Shown piece after piece: positions 1 through 9,800 of a stretch of 64,000 nucleotides of DNA. The notes under the pieces were generated by a model, which searched no databases, was not told the origin of the DNA, and saw only the letters and a list, made by a program, of their open reading frames with translations. The stretch comes from Acidobacteriota bacterium (GTDB lineage: Bacteria; Acidobacteriota; Blastocatellia; HR10). The translations under genes and the position numbers were made by a program. Positions within the stretch are counted from its first letter, which is position 1; the number at the start of each line of letters is the position of its first letter. The stretch is from positions 1,625 to 65,624 of the forward strand of contig JAUQQC010000002.1 in the NCBI GenBank assembly GCA_030550025.1, in the 5' to 3' direction.

Positions 1-496
1 ACCATTCCCAACGACATCAGTCCGGGGAGTTACTACATCTGGGTGATCCTGGATGTCAACAGTACAGCCAACCAGAGCGATGAGAGCAATGACCGGGCCA
101 ACATTCCCTTCACAGTGACGGCACCACCAGCCCGGTCGGATTTGATTGTGCAGAATCTATCGGTGAGTCCGACCAGCGGGTGGGCGGGGTCGAACGCCAC
201 TGTCAGCTTCACCATTCGCAATCAGGGCAATGGGACGGCCAACGCTTCCACGACCAACATTCGGCTGAACACCTCCAGCAGCAATGTGACGACCGGTGAT
301 CGGTTGCTGGCCAGCATCAGCACACCAAGCATTGGAGCGGGCGGCACCTACACTGTCAGCCAATCGGTGACCATTCCCAACGACATCAGTCCGGGGAGTT
401 ACTACATCTGGGTGATCCTGGATGTCAACAGTACAGCCAACCAGAGCGATGAGAGCAATGACCGGGCCAACATTCCCTTCACAGTGACGGCACCAC
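1..496 (+). repeat. Perfect 127-bp direct repeat inside the CARDB array
   Basis: Bases 1-127 and 370-496 are identical. The offset of 369 bp is exactly 123 codons, so both copies encode the same end of a CARDB module in frame. Silent positions are also identical, which implies recent duplication or gene conversion of whole CARDB units. The array probably continues upstream of the window. Confidence 0.9.
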
Positions 497-3400
497 TCGA
501 GCCTACTACTCCAAGAGCTGATTTCACCTGGACACCGAGCGACCCGAAACTGGGCCAGTCGGTGCAGTTTACCAATGCCTCAACCGGTGCATCGCCGCTC
601 ACATACTCCTGGGATTTCAATGGTGATGGGATTGCGGATTCCGCAACACAGAATCCAACGTATGTATTCACAAGCTCAGGTCCGTACCAGGTCACTCTCA
701 CAGTAAGCAATGCTTATGGCAGAGATAAGGTAACGAAGGTCGTGAACGTTGGGGCAACCGCAAGTGTTCCAACCATCACTAGTGTGCGCCGCCAATACCC
801 CGGGTTCTTCCTTGCGGGTAGCAGCTTTAACAACACCTTTGAGGTCACGGTCGACTGGAAGGGCACCCCGGGTACAGTGAGCTTCTCTGTAAATGGAGGT
901 CCTGCTGTTTTCGAAAGGGGCACATCGAATGGTGCTTCGCATACCTTCCAGATGGACAGGGATTTCCGGCCAAGCTGGTCTCCTTCAACGGTGATCATCG
1001 TCCCGACTAACGGCGAGGGAAGAAAGGGGGATGCTTGGCGAGAATATGTATACGTGTTTCCTTATCCACACTGGCTGGAAATTGCTGCAAGTAAGTATCC
1101 GATTCAATTCACGGTTGGCGACGGTGAGGTAAGGGCTCGGTTCTATGCCGATTTCCCGAACCCCCCTCTGGCTAAAGATGGACCAATCCATATTCCAGAC
1201 TGGGTCCCCTTTGTTGGCGGTAAGTTTGGGCTTGGAGAGACCTTTGGTCAGATTACGGCGGAGGTTTCCAGCAATGGTACCGGTAGCCTGACCCTTTCAG
1301 GCCAGTCAAGCTTCGAGGCCATGGGGCAATCCTTAAATGTTGACGTCTCTGGCAGCGGGTACTTCCGCCTGTTTGCGCCGAGAGGTTTGGAATTGACAGG
1401 AGCATCCTTCACAGTCGGGCTGGGCGGTACAATCTCCAAAAGCATTGGTATCGCTGATGCGATTCCCATAGATTTGCCAAATTGGGGTCCGATCCGCTGG
1501 CTCAATGAAAGGGCTACGTTGCTAGGAAAGCTCTCTCCGTCCCTTCAATTTGCTGCGAATTTTACACAAGAGGATGGCAAACTTAGGTTCAGCGAAGCGA
1601 CTGGCGATTTGGGCCTTAGGCTTAGTGGCATACTCCAAGCGAACGTCATTAACGACCACTTGTTTGCCAAGGGTTGGGTGGAAGGCAATGGGAACGTCAC
1701 TGTTGGCGTGCCGGATCCCTTCATGCGCCAGTTGAGGCTTGGTTTTCAAACTGGTGTTGAGTTTACAGCGGATGCTTCTTTTTCTATAGCCGGTTGGGAC
1801 ATAGGCGTCGGCGCAAGAAAGCGATACACATTTGGCGTCGGCTGTACTTGGGTTCCGAATAGTGAAATAAATTGTAGCAAGGTGGACTCTTCATCACAGC
1901 ACTTCATAGCCGAAAGCAGTTTAACTGAGGGCTCAGTTTCACTCATTGAGCGTGACTACAGTCGCTTTGGCCCCTACTCTTTGTTCGAGCCGGTAGGACG
2001 GCTCAAGGCTGCTAGCTCACAAATCCCCGCTTCTGTACAAGAAGTCACCCTGATCAGGAACATCTTTCCAGGCGCTTCGCCCACGGTTATCGAAGTTGGG
2101 AATGGCAAACTCTTGCTATGGGAGCACCAGGATCCGGCACTACCGGTCCCACAGGCTACCGACATCTCATGGTCGTACAACGACGGGAGTAGTTGGAGTA
2201 GCCCAGCCCGAATCGCCCAAGATACCCAGATGGAGCTTTCCCCCGTGGCCGCCGTTGATCGCAACGGGAAAGTGGTCGCCGCGTGGCTGCGCATCAAGGA
2301 GCCAGCCTTCTCCGCGCCCATCAACACAATCAGTGATTTGGCTCTCTTTTATACCAAGCTCGAAGTAGTTAGTGCCATCTTTGATCCGCTCACTCGAACC
2401 TGGGGACCAGTCACTCAACTGACCAACGACACGGCTTTTGATACCAGTCTGCGCCTGTCCTCTGATGGCGAGGGGAATCTACTTTTGAGTTGGCTCTCCA
2501 ACCCGTGTGGAGAGCTTATCTCAACCGCCACCTGTCCTTCGACCCTAAAATATAGCTTCTGGAACGGCTCAAGCTGGAGTCCTCCTGCCGCAGTCGCCAG
2601 CGGCCTAGTTGGCGTGAGCACTCACGCAGCCGCAATACGGGGGACTAGGGCCTTCATTGTCCTGCCTCGTGATCCTAATCCCAATGTTGCAGGGGATGGC
2701 GTACTCGATCTGTTCACATGGAACGGATCAAGTTGGAGTACAGCTCCGCTTTTTGCATCCGGGGGTGTGGAGAACCGTCTTGCCTCAGTAGCCTATGACG
2801 GTGGTGGTCAAGGGCATATTGTTTGGCTGCGCGGTGACGACTTGGTCCACGCGACTTTGAGCGATCCGAGGCCGCGTGTAATACGGCCGGGCAGTAGATC
2901 GCTGGGTTTCTACAGCGCACGGCTGCTCAGTAACCGGCAAGGTAATTTGACGCTCGTTTGGCAGGAAGTGACGGACGACGGACCGGCGAACATCTTCGCC
3001 ATGATTTATGACCCTGCATCGCAAACCTGGAGTGCAGATCGCCGACTTAATCAAGACCCGTGGCTAGCGCATAGCGTTTCTGGATACTATGGAAGTGATG
3101 GAAAGCTCCACCTGGTCTATCTTGCCACACAGATTGAGATGACCAATGAAACGGTAGTGCTCGGCGGCGAAACTTTGACAATAAGCGGTAATCCTCAAGA
3201 TGGCCGGACAGACCTACGCTTATTGGAGCATTCGTTAGTTATTGATCTAGCGGTTACGGATGATGATATAAGAGTCGCTCCCACCCGTCCCCGTCCAGGC
3301 GATTCCGTCACAGCAACAGTTACCGTTCATAACGCAGGGGACTACCCGGTGGGTAATTTCTTGGTGAATCTCTACGTGGGCAATCCTAATGCTGAGGGTG

Positions 3401-4662
3401 TGCTGGTCGGTAGTTCCAGGGTGGCGGGTCCTCTGCGGGCTGGTGCCAAGCGGATCCTTAGGTTCTCGTTCACGTACCCTGAGGGCGGTGGGAACATCGT
3501 AGCTGTAGTGGATGCTAATAATGATATCACTGAGCTGACTGAAGCCAATAACCGCGCAACCTTCTATCTTGATAACACTGCTCCCGTTGTGAGAGTAGTC
3601 GCCAGCGTTACGAGTGGACCAGCACCCTTAAGAGTGAACTTTGATGCCTCAGCAACCTTCGACAGGGAAGGCGACGCGATGTCATTCGCTTGGGCCTTCT
3701 CAGACGGTAGTCCAAGTGCTAGCGGTGTAACGGTCTCGCATACCTTCACCAGGACTGGGCGCTATCCAGTAACTGTAGCTGTCACTGATGCCCGTGGTGC
3801 AGTAGGAACGGCGATAGTGATGATCACTGTAGACGCAGCGTGCACTTATTCGATTTCACCTTCGAACCGAAGCTTCCCGGCGAGTGGGGGAAGCGACGAC
3901 GTGAGTGTGACAGCACCCGATGGTTGTCCCTGGCAGGCAGTCAGCAACGCAAGCTGGATCACAATCACTTCGGGCAGTAACGGCAGCGGCAATGGGACCG
4001 TCAGCTATACAGTGGCCGCTAATGCGAGTGCAACACCACGCACTGGAACGATGACGATAGCTGGACAGACCTTCACAGTGACGCAGGAAAAAAGTTCTTG
4101 CAGCTACTCGATTTCCCCCACCAGCCAGTCGTTTGGGTCAAGTGGTGGGAGCGGCAGTGTGAGTGTGACCGCCGGGAGTGGTTGTGGCTGGACGGCTGTA
4201 AGCAATGCTGCATGGATAACAATCACATCAGGAAGCTCTGGAACAGGCAGTGGCACTGTGAACTATTCGGTTTCTGCTAATACAAGTACAAGCTCAAGAA
4301 CAGGAACAATGACCATTGCGGGGCAGACCTTCACAGTTACGCAAGCACCGGCTAGTTCAGTGCCTTCTGTACCGACTGATCTGTCGCCTGGGAGTGCCAA
4401 TCCGGACGGCTCGGTTAGAATCACCACAACACCGGTAACATTGAGGTGGAATGCGTCTTCTAGCGCCGACCGATACGAAGTCATAGTCTTCTACTGGAGT
4501 GGCTCCGCATGGGTCTACCACAACACATACACCACCTCAGCAAACTTACTGTCCTACTCGCCTCAGGTGAATAACACGCACTATGCCTGGAGTGTTCGAG
4601 CGGGTAATGCGAGCGGTTGGAGCGACTGGTCTAGCTGGGCCTACTTTTACTTTCAGCGATGA
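1..4662 (+). CDS. Giant secreted CARDB/PKD/BACON-domain protein, 5' end outside window
   Basis: The frame is open from base 1, so the gene is truncated by the window edge; the first ATG (43) lies inside a domain. About 1,553 residues are visible. In order they contain: the end of one CARDB domain and a full second one (to about base 490); a PKD domain (about 510-765, with WDFNGDG); a long region with repeated W-x-x-P strands that looks like a beta-propeller (about 2050-3230); a third CARDB (about 3245-3570); a second PKD (about 3580-3835); two BACON domains (about 3840-4090 and 4093-4345, both with the AGQTFTVTQ ending); and a C-terminal fibronectin-like module. These are extracellular beta-sandwich modules, so a surface or secreted adhesive or glycan-binding role is likely. 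No catalytic motif was recognised. The stop at 4660-4662 is natural, 51 bp before the IS element. Confidence 0.9.
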   Translation, partial: TIPNDISPGSYYIWVILDVNSTANQSDESNDRANIPFTVTAPPARSDLIVQNLSVSPTSGWAGSNATVSFTIRNQGNGTANASTTNIRLNTSSSNVTTGDRLLASISTPSIGAGGTYTVSQSVTIPNDISPGSYYIWVILDVNSTANQSDESNDRANIPFTVTAPLEPTTPRADFTWTPSDPKLGQSVQFTNASTGASPLTYSWDFNGDGIADSATQNPTYVFTSSGPYQVTLTVSNAYGRDKVTKVVNVGATASVPTITSVRRQYPGFFLAGSSFNNTFEVTVDWKGTPGTVSFSVNGGPAVFERGTSNGASHTFQMDRDFRPSWSPSTVIIVPTNGEGRKGDAWREYVYVFPYPHWLEIAASKYPIQFTVGDGEVRARFYADFPNPPLAKDGPIHIPDWVPFVGGKFGLGETFGQITAEVSSNGTGSLTLSGQSSFEAMGQSLNVDVSGSGYFRLFAPRGLELTGASFTVGLGGTISKSIGIADAIPIDLPNWGPIRWLNERATLLGKLSPSLQFAANFTQEDGKLRFSEATGDLGLRLSGILQANVINDHLFAKGWVEGNGNVTVGVPDPFMRQLRLGFQTGVEFTADASFSIAGWDIGVGARKRYTFGVGCTWVPNSEINCSKVDSSSQHFIAESSLTEGSVSLIERDYSRFGPYSLFEPVGRLKAASSQIPASVQEVTLIRNIFPGASPTVIEVGNGKLLLWEHQDPALPVPQATDISWSYNDGSSWSSPARIAQDTQMELSPVAAVDRNGKVVAAWLRIKEPAFSAPINTISDLALFYTKLEVVSAIFDPLTRTWGPVTQLTNDTAFDTSLRLSSDGEGNLLLSWLSNPCGELISTATCPSTLKYSFWNGSSWSPPAAVASGLVGVSTHAAAIRGTRAFIVLPRDPNPNVAGDGVLDLFTWNGSSWSTAPLFASGGVENRLASVAYDGGGQGHIVWLRGDDLVHATLSDPRPRVIRPGSRSLGFYSARLLSNRQGNLTLVWQEVTDDGPANIFAMIYDPASQTWSADRRLNQDPWLAHSVSGYYGSDGKLHLVYLATQIEMTNETVVLGGETLTISGNPQDGRTDLRLLEHSLVIDLAVTDDDIRVAPTRPRPGDSVTATVTVHNAGDYPVGNFLVNLYVGNPNAEGVLVGSSRVAGPLRAGAKRILRFSFTYPEGGGNIVAVVDANNDITELTEANNRATFYLDNTAPVVRVVASVTSGPAPLRVNFDASATFDREGDAMSFAWAFSDGSPSASGVTVSHTFTRTGRYPVTVAVTDARGAVGTAIVMITVDAACTYSISPSNRSFPASGGSDDVSVTAPDGCPWQAVSNASWITITSGSNGSGNGTVSYTVAANASATPRTGTMTIAGQTFTVTQEKSSCSYSISPTSQSFGSSGGSGSVSVTAGSGCGWTAVSNAAWITITSGSSGTGSGTVNYSVSANTSTSSRTGTMTIAGQTFTVTQAPASSVPSVPTDLSPGSANPDGSVRITTTPVTLRWNASSSADRYEVIVFYWSGSAWVYHNTYTTSANLLSYSPQVNNTHYAWSVRAGNASGWSDWSSWAYFYFQR

Positions 4663-4713
4663 CCACAACTGGGAAGAATCTTCGCGGTGACGAAAGAGTG
4701 GGGTAACAATTTA

Positions 4714-4733
4714 CTGCCTCGTTAGGTTAGATC
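4714..4733. repeat. Left terminal inverted repeat of the IS630 element
   Basis: Reads CTGCCTCGTTAGGTTAGATC. It matches the reverse complement of the right end at 15 of 20 positions. The flanking TA is at 4712-4713. Confidence 0.8.
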
Positions 4734-5854
4734 CTGCTCTTTTATAACCGGATAGAGTCGCCTGAGCTTGATGCGGGCATCGGCAGTAGTGAACTGCCAC
4801 ACCACCTTGACACGCGCCTGGTTGCGACGCTTCTGCCAGGCTGCCACCTCGCGGATCAGCGTCTGCTTGTCCGGAATGCGCCGGTCCACACATCGCCTCG
4901 CCGGCACCAATAGCTCACACTCGGCGATGTTCAGCCAACTGCCGTGTTCCGGGGTGTAATGCCATTCGAAGCGCGCCGCCAGACGATGGGCTTCTTCCGG
5001 CGCAGAGGCCTCATAGAGCGCACCCGGCCCATGGGTGTTCAGGTTATCCACGACCAATACGATGCGCCGGGCATGGGGGTCGTCCTCCTCCGCCCGTTGG
5101 CGCAGTTGTTCGGCGAAGTCGCGCTTGGTGCGCCGATCGGTGACCCGCCCCTTGCGCCATCCCCGCAAAGGCTCAATGGCCAGGAGGAGGTTAGCCACGC
5201 CGTGCCGTTCATACTCGGAGTCCTGGCGAACAGGCTGCTCGGTCTGCAAGGGCAGGCTGCCGCGTGGCGTGTAGTTCCTTGCCGGCTTCGCCCAGACAAA
5301 CGACCGGGCAGGCGGGATCATACGGTCGTTGGTATACGTCCAAGACGTCTTCCATCTTGGCCACATAGCTTCCCAAAGGCTTGCCGATGCACTCGGACTT
5401 CACCCGCCAAAGCTTGAGCGCGTTTTTTTAGTATCTCCCGCACAGTGACATGGCTGATGGAGTCTACGTAGCCCAGCTCGACCATCTTGTCGGCCAGCAG
5501 ACGTAACGTCCAACGCGCCGCCCCCTCCGGCGGATCGCTGCACGCCAGCATGGTCAGCGTGGCTTCGACGTCTCCGGTGAACTTGGGCTTCGCGCCAGGC
5601 CAGCCCTTATCGTACAAAGCGGACGCCAAGCCACCGCTGAGAAAACGGCGGCGCACGTTGACTACAGTGCTCTTGCTGCACAAGACCGCATCGGCAACTT
5701 CTTGGTCCGTGCGCTTCTGGCCCTGGCTGCGGTCGCTCAGAAGCAGGATACGCGCTCTGGTGTCGGTCCGGGTCGGAGCGTCGCCGGTGCGAATCAATCG
5801 CTCTAATTCTGTCCGCTGTTCGGTGGTCAATTGGATAGGTGTATGCTTGCCCAT
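4722..5854 (-). pseudogene. IS630-family transposase, two frameshifts and a lost catalytic Asp
   Basis: Translation starts at 5854 with a helix-turn-helix domain (SKSTVVNVRRRF). The frame breaks at an A7 run (5422-5428, minus strand), where six A would restore the family-typical KKNALKLW. A second frame continues to about 5270 (MEDVLDVYQRPYDP). A third frame then carries the rest, including VDNLNTH, HYTPEHGSWLN and the C-terminal TADARIKLRRLYP. Both breaks equal one extra nucleotide. The first acidic residue of the DDE triad, normally in CLDET, is Gly here (VVCLGEAG). Together these indicate an inactive transposase. A programmed frameshift is unlikely because the shift needed is +1 rather than -1. 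A single sequencing error could explain one break but not both plus the missing Asp. Confidence 0.88.
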
Positions 5855-5889
5855 GCCACACAGTTTAGCAGCGTCGTCCGGAAATCTGA

Positions 5890-5909
5890 AATCTAGCCGA
5901 ACAAGGCAC
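5890..5909. repeat. Right terminal inverted repeat of the IS630 element
   Basis: The reverse complement reads GTGCCTTGTTCGGCTAGATT and pairs with the left end. The flanking TA is at 5910-5911. Confidence 0.8.
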
Positions 5910-5940
5910 TAGTCTTCGTCTTGGGGATGACTCATATGGC

Positions 5941-6753
5941 GTGATTCCAAGCCCATTTCCGATATTCTTCGCAGGGATCGGCGTCACGGACTTGCTCGTC
6001 AGCAGTAACGGATATCTGATGCCTGTTGCCCCTTGGTTTGTTTCAGCACTGCCCTCTAATCAACCTCTTCCGTTCTCCAATGTCTTTACTCTTGTGGCTC
6101 CCTTCTGGGATGACCTCTATCTCGACCCCAGGACGGACCAGAATGTCTTCTGGGCGGTGCTTGGTGAGGCTCCCAACCGGGAGTTAGTCATCGAGTGGCG
6201 CAATGCGAGGCATTACTCTTGCCGTGCGGACAGCACGGCTACTGTCAGATTCCAAGTGGTTTTCTTCGAGGGAAGAAGTGAGATCCTCTTCAATTACGCC
6301 GATACCGTCTTTGGAGGAAAGTGCGCCCTTGCCGATCGGGGACAGTCGGCCACAGTGGGGATTCAAGTGGCTCCAGGCAGTGGGACTCAGTTTAGCCATA
6401 ATGCGCCGAGCTTGCGTGATGGCACTGCGCTGGCGTGGGCCATTGCCCAGCCGATTCTCACCGTGACGCCTCAGTCTCTGGACTTTGGCACGGTCATCGT
6501 CGGACGCTCCGTAGATAGAGAATTCATCGTGCAGAACCTCGGGGGGGCTGTCCTAATGGGCACCGCTTCTGTTCCTCCTCCTTTCAGCATCGTCTCGGGC
6601 ATTCCTTTCACCCTCCGTGCTGGTGAGAGCCAGATCGTCTCCGTGCGCTTTGCTCCGACTTCTTCAGGGACCTTCGAGAGTAATGTGACCGTCGCGAGCA
6701 ACGGTGGTTTTCTCAACCTGAAGGTAGTAGGAAGAGGGGCGACCTCTCCGTGA
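5941..6753 (+). CDS. Secreted choice-of-anchor-type protein fragment lacking its 5' end
   Basis: The frame is open from the IS border (about 5890). It reads GDDSYGVIPSPFPIFFAGIG before the first possible start, GTG 5941, which has no Shine-Dalgarno and no signal peptide. The first half resembles extracellular modules of the 'VSSNGYL' type found in adhesion and protease proteins. The second half (about residues 170-270, starting LTVTPQSLDFGTVIVG) is an ASPM/SPD-2/Hydin-like 'choice-of-anchor D' immunoglobulin-fold module. If the IS is removed in silico the frame meets a TAA at 4704-4706 with no start in between. The gene therefore lost its 5' part by more than simple insertion, and is probably a non-expressed remnant. 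Function unknown. Confidence 0.6.
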   Translation: MIPSPFPIFFAGIGVTDLLVSSNGYLMPVAPWFVSALPSNQPLPFSNVFTLVAPFWDDLYLDPRTDQNVFWAVLGEAPNRELVIEWRNARHYSCRADSTATVRFQVVFFEGRSEILFNYADTVFGGKCALADRGQSATVGIQVAPGSGTQFSHNAPSLRDGTALAWAIAQPILTVTPQSLDFGTVIVGRSVDREFIVQNLGGAVLMGTASVPPPFSIVSGIPFTLRAGESQIVSVRFAPTSSGTFESNVTVASNGGFLNLKVVGRGATSP

Positions 6754-6782
6754 TCGGGGAGATAAGGTGAGGGTGGCCGAAG

Positions 6783-6835
6783 GGGATGGCTTTTCTTGCT
6801 TTGAGTCATCTGCTGCAGGACCTTTAAGCCATCCC
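6783..6835. terminator. Long inverted repeat between convergent genes
   Basis: GGGATGGCTT (6783-6792) and AAGCCATCCC (6826-6835) are perfect 10-bp inverted arms separated by 33 nt. They lie in the 139-bp gap between the plus-strand fragment ending at 6753 and the minus-strand protease ending at 6893. The position suits a bidirectional terminator, but there is no clear T-run and the loop is long. Confidence 0.4.
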
Positions 6836-6892
6836 TCAAGATGATCTCGGCTCCGTGCTAGAGGTCCGTTGAATAACGGTCTCGCCGATCCC

Positions 6893-9800
6893 TTATTGGA
6901 TGGTGAGGGTGATCTCGTAGGTGAAAGTCGGGCCACCGCGATTGTGCGTTTCGGTGAGGCGCACGAAGTAGCGGCCGAAAAGCGGCAGCGTCGCGAAGGT
7001 GAACGTGGGATCGCGGGTCTCTGAACCGACGCTCTCCCCCAGCTTCACCGTCCCGAGGAAGAGCTCGAGTTTGAGCACGGCCGGAGATGGAGGGGTGAGG
7101 GTTTTTGCTCTCACGGTGATGGTCACCATGCGTCCTCGTTCGCTGTCGAAGAAGAAGACGTCGGCATCTCCGGCGGGATCGATCGTTCCCCTCAGGGGCG
7201 TATCCGACGGGAGTTGGTTTGCTTGCGCGAAGTGATCGTTCGGCTCCGTCTCCTGCGGACGCGTCGCGCCCGTGAGTGTCACCGTGGCCCGGTAGACGTA
7301 GTCCGGCCCGCCCTTCCCGTCGAAGCTGCGCACGCGGAAGAAATACCGGCCATCGGCTGGGATCGTGAACCGGAGCAGGGAGTCGGTTGAGCCTTCCGCG
7401 TCATCATTTTCGGCGAGTTGCTGGCCGCGGCTGTCAAAGAGCGTGACGACCGTATCCAGCGGCGACGGGGGGGTGAGCGAGCGGGCATCTAAGTCAATGA
7501 CGAGCTGCTGGCCGCGTCTCGCTTCGAAAGCGAAGAAGTCCACGTCCCCCGCCGGATTGATCGCCCCGCTCACAGTCGCTGGGGGCGTGATCGCGTTCGC
7601 TTGTGCCAGCGAATTATTCGGCTCGGATTCCATCACTATGCCGGGTGGAGGCGGAGCGGCTCCCGTCAACGTGATGAGCGCCTCATACGTATAGGACGAG
7701 CCACCTTTCGGACTGAAGTTACGAATGCGCACGAAGTATTGTCCCGAGCGTGGGATCTCGAATGTGAGGAACGAATCGAGCGAACCTCCGGCATCATCAT
7801 TCTCCGCGAGCTGTTGTCCATTGCTGTCAAAGAGCGTGACGACCGTATCCGCCTCAGACGGCGGCATGAGCGACCGCGCGTTGATGTCCACCGTCAGCCG
7901 TTGACCGGCATTGGCCCGGAACGAGAAGACGTCCACGTCGCCGGCCGGATCGAGCCTACCCACAACGAGGACGTCGGGCGTGATCGCTTGCGCTTGGGCG
8001 AGTGTATTATTGGGCTCAGATTCGTTCACTCGCGCGGGCGCGCCTCCAGTGAGCGTGACTGAAGCTTCGTAGGTGAAGTCTCGCCCCCCTTTGTTTCCGA
8101 AATCGCGGATGCTGAAGAAGTAGCGTCCGGTCGCGGTGAAGGTGAATTCGAGTAGGGAATCGAGCTGTCCGGGCGCGCGATCATCGTTCTCGGCCAGTTT
8201 TCTCCCGCTGCTGTCGAAAAGGGCGACGACCGTATCGGCCGCCGATGGAGGGGTGAGTCGCTTCGCCGCGACATCAATGCGCAAGCGTTGCCCGGCATTC
8301 GCTTGGAAGGCGAAGAAATCCACATCGCCCGAGGGATCGAGTGCGCCGCGGATCGTCACGTTCGGCGTGATCGAATTCGCTTGAGCGATGGAATTGTTGG
8401 GCTCGGATTCGATGAAGCGGCTGGACGGAGCTCCTCCCGTGAGGGTCACGCGCGCGCGATAGGCGAAGTTCGGCCCGCCGCGCTGCGCGACGTCGCGGAT
8501 GCGAAAGACGTATCGGCCTGCCGTCGGCACGGTGAAGCGCAAGAGCGAATCTCGCGTGTCCAAGGACTCGTCATCGTTCTCGGCGAGTTGTCGTCCACTG
8601 CCATCATAGAGCGTGACGACCGTATCGGCTGGCGATTTCGGCGTGAGCGATTGTGCATCCACGTCAATGGTCACCTGCTGCCCAGCGCTGGCCTCGAAGG
8701 CGAAGAAGTCCACATCCCCCATCGGATTGAGCGTGCCCGTGATGGTGATGTCCGGGGCGATCGAATTGGCTGTCGCAAGCGTGTTGTTCGGCTCACTCTC
8801 GTTCACTGTCCCATCGCCCATCGTCTGGAAAGATGGCACCGCCGATGGGGAGAACGGCCCGCTTGTACTGCTGAAGCGGAAGGTGAAGACGAGCGTCGCT
8901 CTTTCTGGTTGGGAGACCGGCCCGCCTGCGCTCGTGATCTCGATGAGGTAGGTCGTCCCCTGTCTCACGCTCATCGTGAGCTGAGTAGTGGGCAGGATCC
9001 CCCAATCGTCGGCACAGGCGACCTCTCGAAGCGCCGCACATGAACCCGTATAGACGGCGATGGCCGTATCGTATCCGCTCCCGAGTGTGCTCAGTGTGAT
9101 CGTCCCGTTGCTCGGAGGGGTGAAGCTGTACCATACGCTTTGGCTGTTTCGTCTCCCCTGAGTGCAAGATTGCGAGGGATCGGTCGCCGCCGACGTCGCC
9201 GTCCAGACATTCACCTGGTCTACGAATGACGTGCCGGAGATCGGCGTCGCCGAAGCGCACTCGTCGTTCGGCGGGCGCGTGACCGACGCATTCAGGATGA
9301 TATCCACGCCTTCGATGGTCATCCCGGGGAAGACGGTGATGAGAGCACGATCGTTGGGGTCATCGCGATCGGATTCACCGGGACCGCTGTAGAACTCACG
9401 TGGCGCCGGAAGGGGAGGAGGGGGATCGAGCGGACCGACGCGCGCGGCACCGGCGAAGCGCGGATCAATAGGTTCGACCTCGACCGTGTAGGTGCCAGGG
9501 GGGAGCCCTCGCAGCTCATAGTATCCGAGCAGGTCGGGATCGTCCGAACCCACGTATCCCAATCGGAACGACTTGTCCGTTGGGACGGTGCCGATATGTC
9601 GGTAGCCGGAGATGGTGGAGATGGCCGTGAGCTGCGGGTCATCCACTTTCCGCGCGATGACGTTCGCACCCATGAAGCCATTGCCGTCGGCATAGCGGAT
9701 GCGTCCGCGAATCGTCCCGGTCGTCAGATCGAATTCGGGGGCAGGATAAAGGCTGGAGATCGCCGCTTGGTCGTCCAGATGCAGTGTGGCCCATTCCTCC

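Larger units (their letters stand above)
4714..5909 (-). mobile_element. Decayed IS630-family insertion sequence, 1,196 bp
   Basis: Imperfect terminal inverted repeats bound the element (15 of 20 positions match: 4714-4733 against the reverse complement of 5890-5909). TA dinucleotides lie immediately outside at 4712-4713 and 5910-5911, which is the hallmark of IS630/Tc1-type TA target duplication. The only gene inside is a minus-strand IS630 transposase broken by two frameshifts. It lies between the end of the CARDB gene and a start-less secreted-protein fragment. Confidence 0.88.

Noticed and set aside
5422-5428. Programmed frameshift at the A7 run of the transposase
   Set aside because: The continuing frame is +1, not -1, and a second unrelated break plus the lost Asp show decay.
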